NCBI GenBank assembly: GCA_012034595.1
Contig: JAAUPE010000017.1
Span: 1-64,000 of the forward strand
Direction: 5' to 3'
From: Calothrix sp. CSU_2_0
GTDB lineage: Bacteria; Cyanobacteriota; Cyanobacteriia; Cyanobacteriales; Nostocaceae
Length of the DNA: 64,000 bases
A model generated the notes under the pieces. It searched no databases. It was given only the letters and a program-made list of their open reading frames with translations, and was not told the DNA's origin. Of this stretch, positions 61,404-64,000 are shown piece by piece. The position numbers were made by a program, and so were the translations under genes. Within the stretch, counting starts at the first letter, position 1. Each line of letters starts with the position of its first letter.

Positions 61404-61859
61404 ATGAAACCAACTTGTACAAACTGCAAATATTACTCACAACCTCAGCATGATACTGATATCACCTGTGCGATTAACCCTGAAGGTAAAGCTTGTGAAT
61501 GTTCGAGCTATACACCTTTAGTTGACGAAAATTTGCTCGAAATAGCTTTAGTTAATCGTAAACAGGATGAGTATGAAACATTTAGACGACAAGCTAAAGA
61601 ACGATTTCAAGTAGAAATGCCAGAGTTAAGCTTTGATTCAAGCTGGTTCATTCCTCAAATTATTATTAAGCGCATTAATGATTTTTTACCTCAAGCAATG
61701 AGACATGAAAAAGCTTCATATTATACCCAAGAACAAATTGCGATCGCAGTTATTCAATGGGCAGAAAAGCAAATGAACTATCACCTCGAAACATCTGACT
61801 TAAATCGTAGTTTGGATTCAAATTATGGAGTTTGGGAAATTTTAGAACATAACAAATAA
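61404..61859 (+). CDS. Cys-rich-start hypothetical protein, 151 aa
   Basis: The N-terminus (CTNCKYYSQPQHDTDITCAI NPEGKACECSSYTP) has four to five Cys in the same layout as the protein at 30270-30635. The remainder is helical and acidic. A zinc-binding module in an anti-restriction island suggests a protein that contacts DNA or a host enzyme. Function unknown. Confidence 0.55.
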   Translation: MKPTCTNCKYYSQPQHDTDITCAINPEGKACECSSYTPLVDENLLEIALVNRKQDEYETFRRQAKERFQVEMPELSFDSSWFIPQIIIKRINDFLPQAMRHEKASYYTQEQIAIAVIQWAEKQMNYHLETSDLNRSLDSNYGVWEILEHNK

Positions 61860-61867
61860 CATTTGTC

Positions 61868-61967
61868 CCTGTGGGTAGGTGGTTAGACCCTCAACTAATT
61901 AAAAACTGCCGCCCAACCCGACCAAGAGCAAGCGGCAGCTACCCCAAAAACAACTGAGGTAAATCAA
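61868..61967 (+). promoter_or_regulatory. ArdA-island leader, copy 3
   Basis: CTGCCGCCCAACCCGACCA, then GCGGCAGCTACCCCAAAAAC before the ATG at 61968. CTGCCGC pairs perfectly with GCGGCAG, the strongest of the copies. The 5' hairpin unit is changed here. Confidence 0.6.
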
Positions 61968-62216
61968 ATGTACAACAACATTGCAGATATTGACCGAGAA
62001 ATAGCTGCACTCAAAGAACAACGAAACTACGAGATTCTTTACTGGTTTGAGATGGGCGAGAGCGATGCAGAAGTTGCCGAATTGAGGGGCGATCGCAGTG
62101 CATTCTTACCCCCGCAGTATGCCGAAAACCCTTGGTACAAGCTTGGCTACGACGACCGCCAGTACCAACTTGAGATTGGCTTTAATCCAACACCTGCAAA
62201 CTTTAACCCTTTCTAA
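61968..62216 (+). CDS. small acidic protein, 82 aa
   Basis: An acidic protein (IADIDREIAALKEQRNYEIL, FEMGESDAEVAELRGDRSAF) with a Tyr-rich end (YGYDDRQYQLEI-type). The acidity would suit a DNA mimic, as for ArdA, but this is only a guess. A leader copy precedes it. Confidence 0.5.
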   Translation: MYNNIADIDREIAALKEQRNYEILYWFEMGESDAEVAELRGDRSAFLPPQYAENPWYKLGYDDRQYQLEIGFNPTPANFNPF

Positions 62217-62231
62217 ACCGGAGTAAAAATC

Positions 62232-62884
62232 ATGGCTCGTAATAAGTTTTTGCATCCACACCCAAAAATGAAGGTTTAGTCATTCCCGAAATGGCTGTGT
62301 TCCTCAAGAACGACTGTAAGGCAGGGTGTTGGGCAGTTGGTGAAACCGAATATGGTTCTAAACTTGAATTTCTCCTTGTCAACTTCAGCCGTCGCGTATC
62401 TGAGTACATGGGTGGACACATTGCCCAGGGTCAAATCTGGCTGACTCCAGTTAGCGGTGATGTGCCCAAGGGTATTGTTTACTACACTCTCATCAAAAAC
62501 AGCAAAAGCGGTCGTAGTGGTTCACTAAAAAATCTCGGTTGCCAAGTTGCGATCGCCCAATCCCAAGGCTACGACCCCCGCGAGTTGGTTTGGTGTCCCA
62601 AGTTTATCAAAAAATCGGCTGCGATCGCTGATGAATCTGGCACTATCCAAAATGCTAGCTGGTATGTCCTCGACTGGTCTTATCGCGAATGCAGTGCAGA
62701 CGAAGAAAAAGTCCTCGATAATACCGTTGCGATTATCCAAAACCCTAATCAAATGGAATTGCTGTTTGACATGGATTTGGAAGCAAGTTCTATCTGTGTT
62801 GATGGGATGACCCAACGCGAAATTTTAGCGGTGCTTAACCCAAGCAGCAGTATGGCGTTACCCGCAGCGCAAGCAGACAGCTAA
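62232..62884 (+). pseudogene. conserved plasmid protein, frameshift in a T tract
   Basis: The ATG at 62232 reads MARNKFLHPH and stops at a TAG, while the frame starting MAVFLKNDCKAGCWAVGETE opens before 62291 and can be read back to STPKNEGLVIPEMAVF. A five-T run at 62247-62251 sits exactly where the two frames meet: six T would give MARNKFFASTPKNEGL. The intact protein would be about 218 aa, with the segments FLKNDCKAGCW, GGHIAQGQIWLTPVSGDVPK and LVWCPKFIKKSAAIADESGT. Its function is unknown. The break could be a sequencing error, a real loss, or slippage. Confidence 0.6.
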
Positions 62885-62892
62885 AACTTTTA

Positions 62893-62937
62893 CACACGCC
62901 GTCAGTTTTGGCGGCGACATCACACCCATCAATAATT
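62893..62937 (+). promoter_or_regulatory. ArdA-island leader, short type, copy 4
   Basis: GCCGTCAGTTTTGGCGGC can pair GCCG with CGGC, followed by CACCCATCAATAATTATG. A related copy at 63251-63298 (GCCG...CGGC then CACCCATCAATGAA) precedes the last regulator gene. Confidence 0.45.
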
Positions 62938-63240
62938 ATGGCAATAACTAATCTTCCCCTTGGTAAAGCACTTCATAAACTGCGGATATTTCACGAACTC
63001 GCACAGGTAGAACTTGCTCAACAGTTAAAAGTCTCTAAATCCCACGTTACCGAAATTGAATCGGGCAAATGTACCCCAAGCGTTAACCTACTCGAACGCT
63101 ACGCCCAAGTGTTTGAAGTTCCGGTGTCTGCAATTGTATTTTTTGCCGAACATCTTGATGGTATTGACCGCGAAGCTGCTTTACGGCAATTACTATCACC
63201 CAAAATGGTCAGTTTAATGGAATATCTCAAAGAACGTTAA
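62938..63240 (+). CDS. XRE-type helix-turn-helix regulator
   Basis: Start at the ATG at 62938 (MAITNLPLGKALHKLRIFHE). The motif is LAQVELAQQLKVSKSHVTEI EIESGKCTPSVNLLERYAQV, a standard XRE helix-turn-helix. The C-terminal helix may dimerise. 100 aa. In this position it may control the ArdA island. Confidence 0.85.
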   Translation: MAITNLPLGKALHKLRIFHELAQVELAQQLKVSKSHVTEIESGKCTPSVNLLERYAQVFEVPVSAIVFFAEHLDGIDREAALRQLLSPKMVSLMEYLKER

Positions 63241-63250
63241 TTAATTCAAG

Positions 63251-63298
63251 CTGCCGTTTATCCTAACCAAAGGTCAACGGCAGCACCACCCATCAATG
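63251..63298 (+). promoter_or_regulatory. ArdA-island leader, short type, copy 5
   Basis: CTGCCG pairs with CGGCAG across a 20-base loop; CACCCATCAATGAA follows. It lies between the XRE gene and the operator sites of the next gene. Confidence 0.45.
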
Positions 63299-63328
63299 AA
63301 GAGTTTTTCACGAACGACCCTACAGCAA

Positions 63329-63420
63329 TAGCATAACTATGCTTACTTATGGCACATTCAAATCACCACAATCTTTTTATCTGCGACTATCATCTAAAAT
63401 TGAATAGCACAACTATGCTA
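63329..63420. promoter_or_regulatory. two TAGCA-N6-TGCTA operator-like sites (set 3)
   Basis: TAGCATAACTATGCTT at 63329-63344 and TAGCACAACTATGCTA at 63405-63420. The second overlaps an in-frame ATG and ends 9 bases before the preferred start at 63430, as in autorepressed genes. Confidence 0.65.
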
Positions 63421-63429
63421 AAAAATCGC

Positions 63430-63675
63430 ATGAACACGCTATTACAATTACTTGATGAAAAAAAATGGAATGCCTCTGACCTTGCCCGCGAGTATGGCAA
63501 ACGCGAATCACCCGAACTTTCGGAAGAAGAAGCTATCAAAAAATACGGTTCCCTCATGCGTAAGGTGCTAAAAAATCCCGAAGATACTAAACACCGAGTT
63601 GTCAAAAAAGTTATCGAAACACTTGGCGGCGAGTTAGTAATTCGCATAAATCGCATCAATGATGTATCTTTTTAA
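63430..63675 (+). CDS. small helix-turn-helix-like protein, about 81 aa
   Basis: Start taken at the ATG at 63430 (MNTLLQLLDEKKWNASDLAR), after the operator-like site; earlier in-frame ATGs at 63349 and 63415 lie before or within the operator. The segment LLDEKKWNASDLAREYGKRE reads as a helix-turn-helix. The C-terminus is VVKKVIETLGGELVIRINRI. It may bind the TAGCA-N6-TGCTA sites; unproven. Confidence 0.55.
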   Translation: MNTLLQLLDEKKWNASDLAREYGKRESPELSEEEAIKKYGSLMRKVLKNPEDTKHRVVKKVIETLGGELVIRINRINDVSF

Positions 63676-63848
63676 TTACTCAGTACTGCCAATCACGAGT
63701 ATTAGTTATTTGCTACAAAGTTAGTTTATATAAATATTTGACCGAGCGATCGCATGAGTGCGATCTAATTGTATCAATGTTATTTTTATTACTCCAGTAT
63801 ATTAAATACATACTGATTGGGAGAAAATTGATTCTCCCAAGGATAGCT

Positions 63849-63965
63849 TTAGTTTGAAGTTTTTAAATACCAAGGCAAAGCTTTTCTACTTTCCTTGCGA
63901 ATATGTTCGTAAGCTTCGGGGACAACCAAGAGCCATCTCCCAAGAAAGCGGTAAATGAAAAATTA
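63849..63965 (-). pseudogene. short C-terminal gene remnant
   Basis: Read on the minus strand: FIYRFLGRWLLVVPEAYEHI RKESRKALPWYLKTSN-stop, with stops just upstream. The peptide looks like a natural protein end, but I cannot assign the family. Confidence 0.3.
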
Positions 63966-64000
63966 TCAGTATATGTCTGCGCTAACTACTAGAAAATAAG

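Noticed and set aside
63327-63420. Start of the last HTH gene at 63349 or 63415
   Set aside because: The first lies between two operator-like sites and adds unconserved residues; the second lies within the operator. The ATG at 63430 fits the helix-turn-helix.

Overview
The window looks like part of a large plasmid from a filamentous, Nostoc/Calothrix-like cyanobacterium. Three things point to a cyanobacterium: very many copies of the HIP1 octamer GCGATCGC, heptameric short tandem repeats, and families typical of heterocystous genomes (PEP-CTERM, S41 peptidase, pentapeptide/TRADD-N proteins, a 37-bp CRISPR repeat ending GGGATTGAAAC). Replicon functions point to a plasmid: ParA/ParB, a second KilA-N-ParB hybrid, DnaB beside a winged-helix replication-type protein, a tyrosine recombinase, ArdA, and many small accessory genes. 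I saw no rRNA, tRNA or clear housekeeping operon.

Layout. 0.4-7.7 kb: a minus-strand cluster (helix-turn-helix protein, membrane AAA ATPase, YdjM-like membrane protein, HerA/FtsK-type ATPase, HlyD-like adaptor, TolC-like protein) that looks like an envelope-spanning transport module. 7.7-11.8 kb: mostly non-coding, with a 377-bp MITE and a small membrane protein of the TRADD-N-associated type. 11.8-17.1 kb: secreted nuclease, two small enzymes and the partition genes. 17.4-30.6 kb: small genes, GIY-YIG and HNH nucleases, a large frameshifted surface protein, an integrase, a peptidase lacking its usual lysine and a peroxiredoxin-like protein. 30.8-42.3 kb: frameshifted TRADD-N/pentapeptide gene, GIY-YIG protein with three clamp-binding-like motifs, an operon of unknown small genes, a probable phosphorothioate-dependent HNH endonuclease and a frameshifted dinB. 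42.6-43.7 kb: CRISPR array of 16 repeats with no cas genes in view. 44-50 kb: DUF262 remnant, excalibur and HD proteins, and a DUF4365 pair. 50.4-55.4 kb: KilA-N/adenine methyltransferase fusion, C5-methyltransferase, DnaB and replication-type protein. 55.6-59.1 kb: tandem XRE regulators, a methyltransferase remnant and a repeat-rich, GT-skewed region. 59.1-63.7 kb: an ArdA-centred island (SLOG protein, SWIM-like protein, ArdA, small genes, XRE regulators) tied together by a repeated structured leader and by TAGCA-N6-TGCTA operator-like sites.

How it works together (inference): partition and replication genes maintain the plasmid. Methyltransferases, ArdA, the sulfur-sensing HNH nuclease and the CRISPR array are attack and defence functions. 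The repeated leaders upstream of the ArdA island and of both KilA-N genes suggest shared RNA-level or operator control. The most promising unexplained signals are the ArdA-island leader family, the KilA-N leader shared by two genes 37 kb apart, and the QLxLF motifs at the ends of four DNA-processing proteins.

Many genes carry single frameshifts (surface protein, pentapeptide gene, dinB, 62.2-kb gene, C5-methyltransferase). Some may be sequencing errors; I cannot tell without reads.
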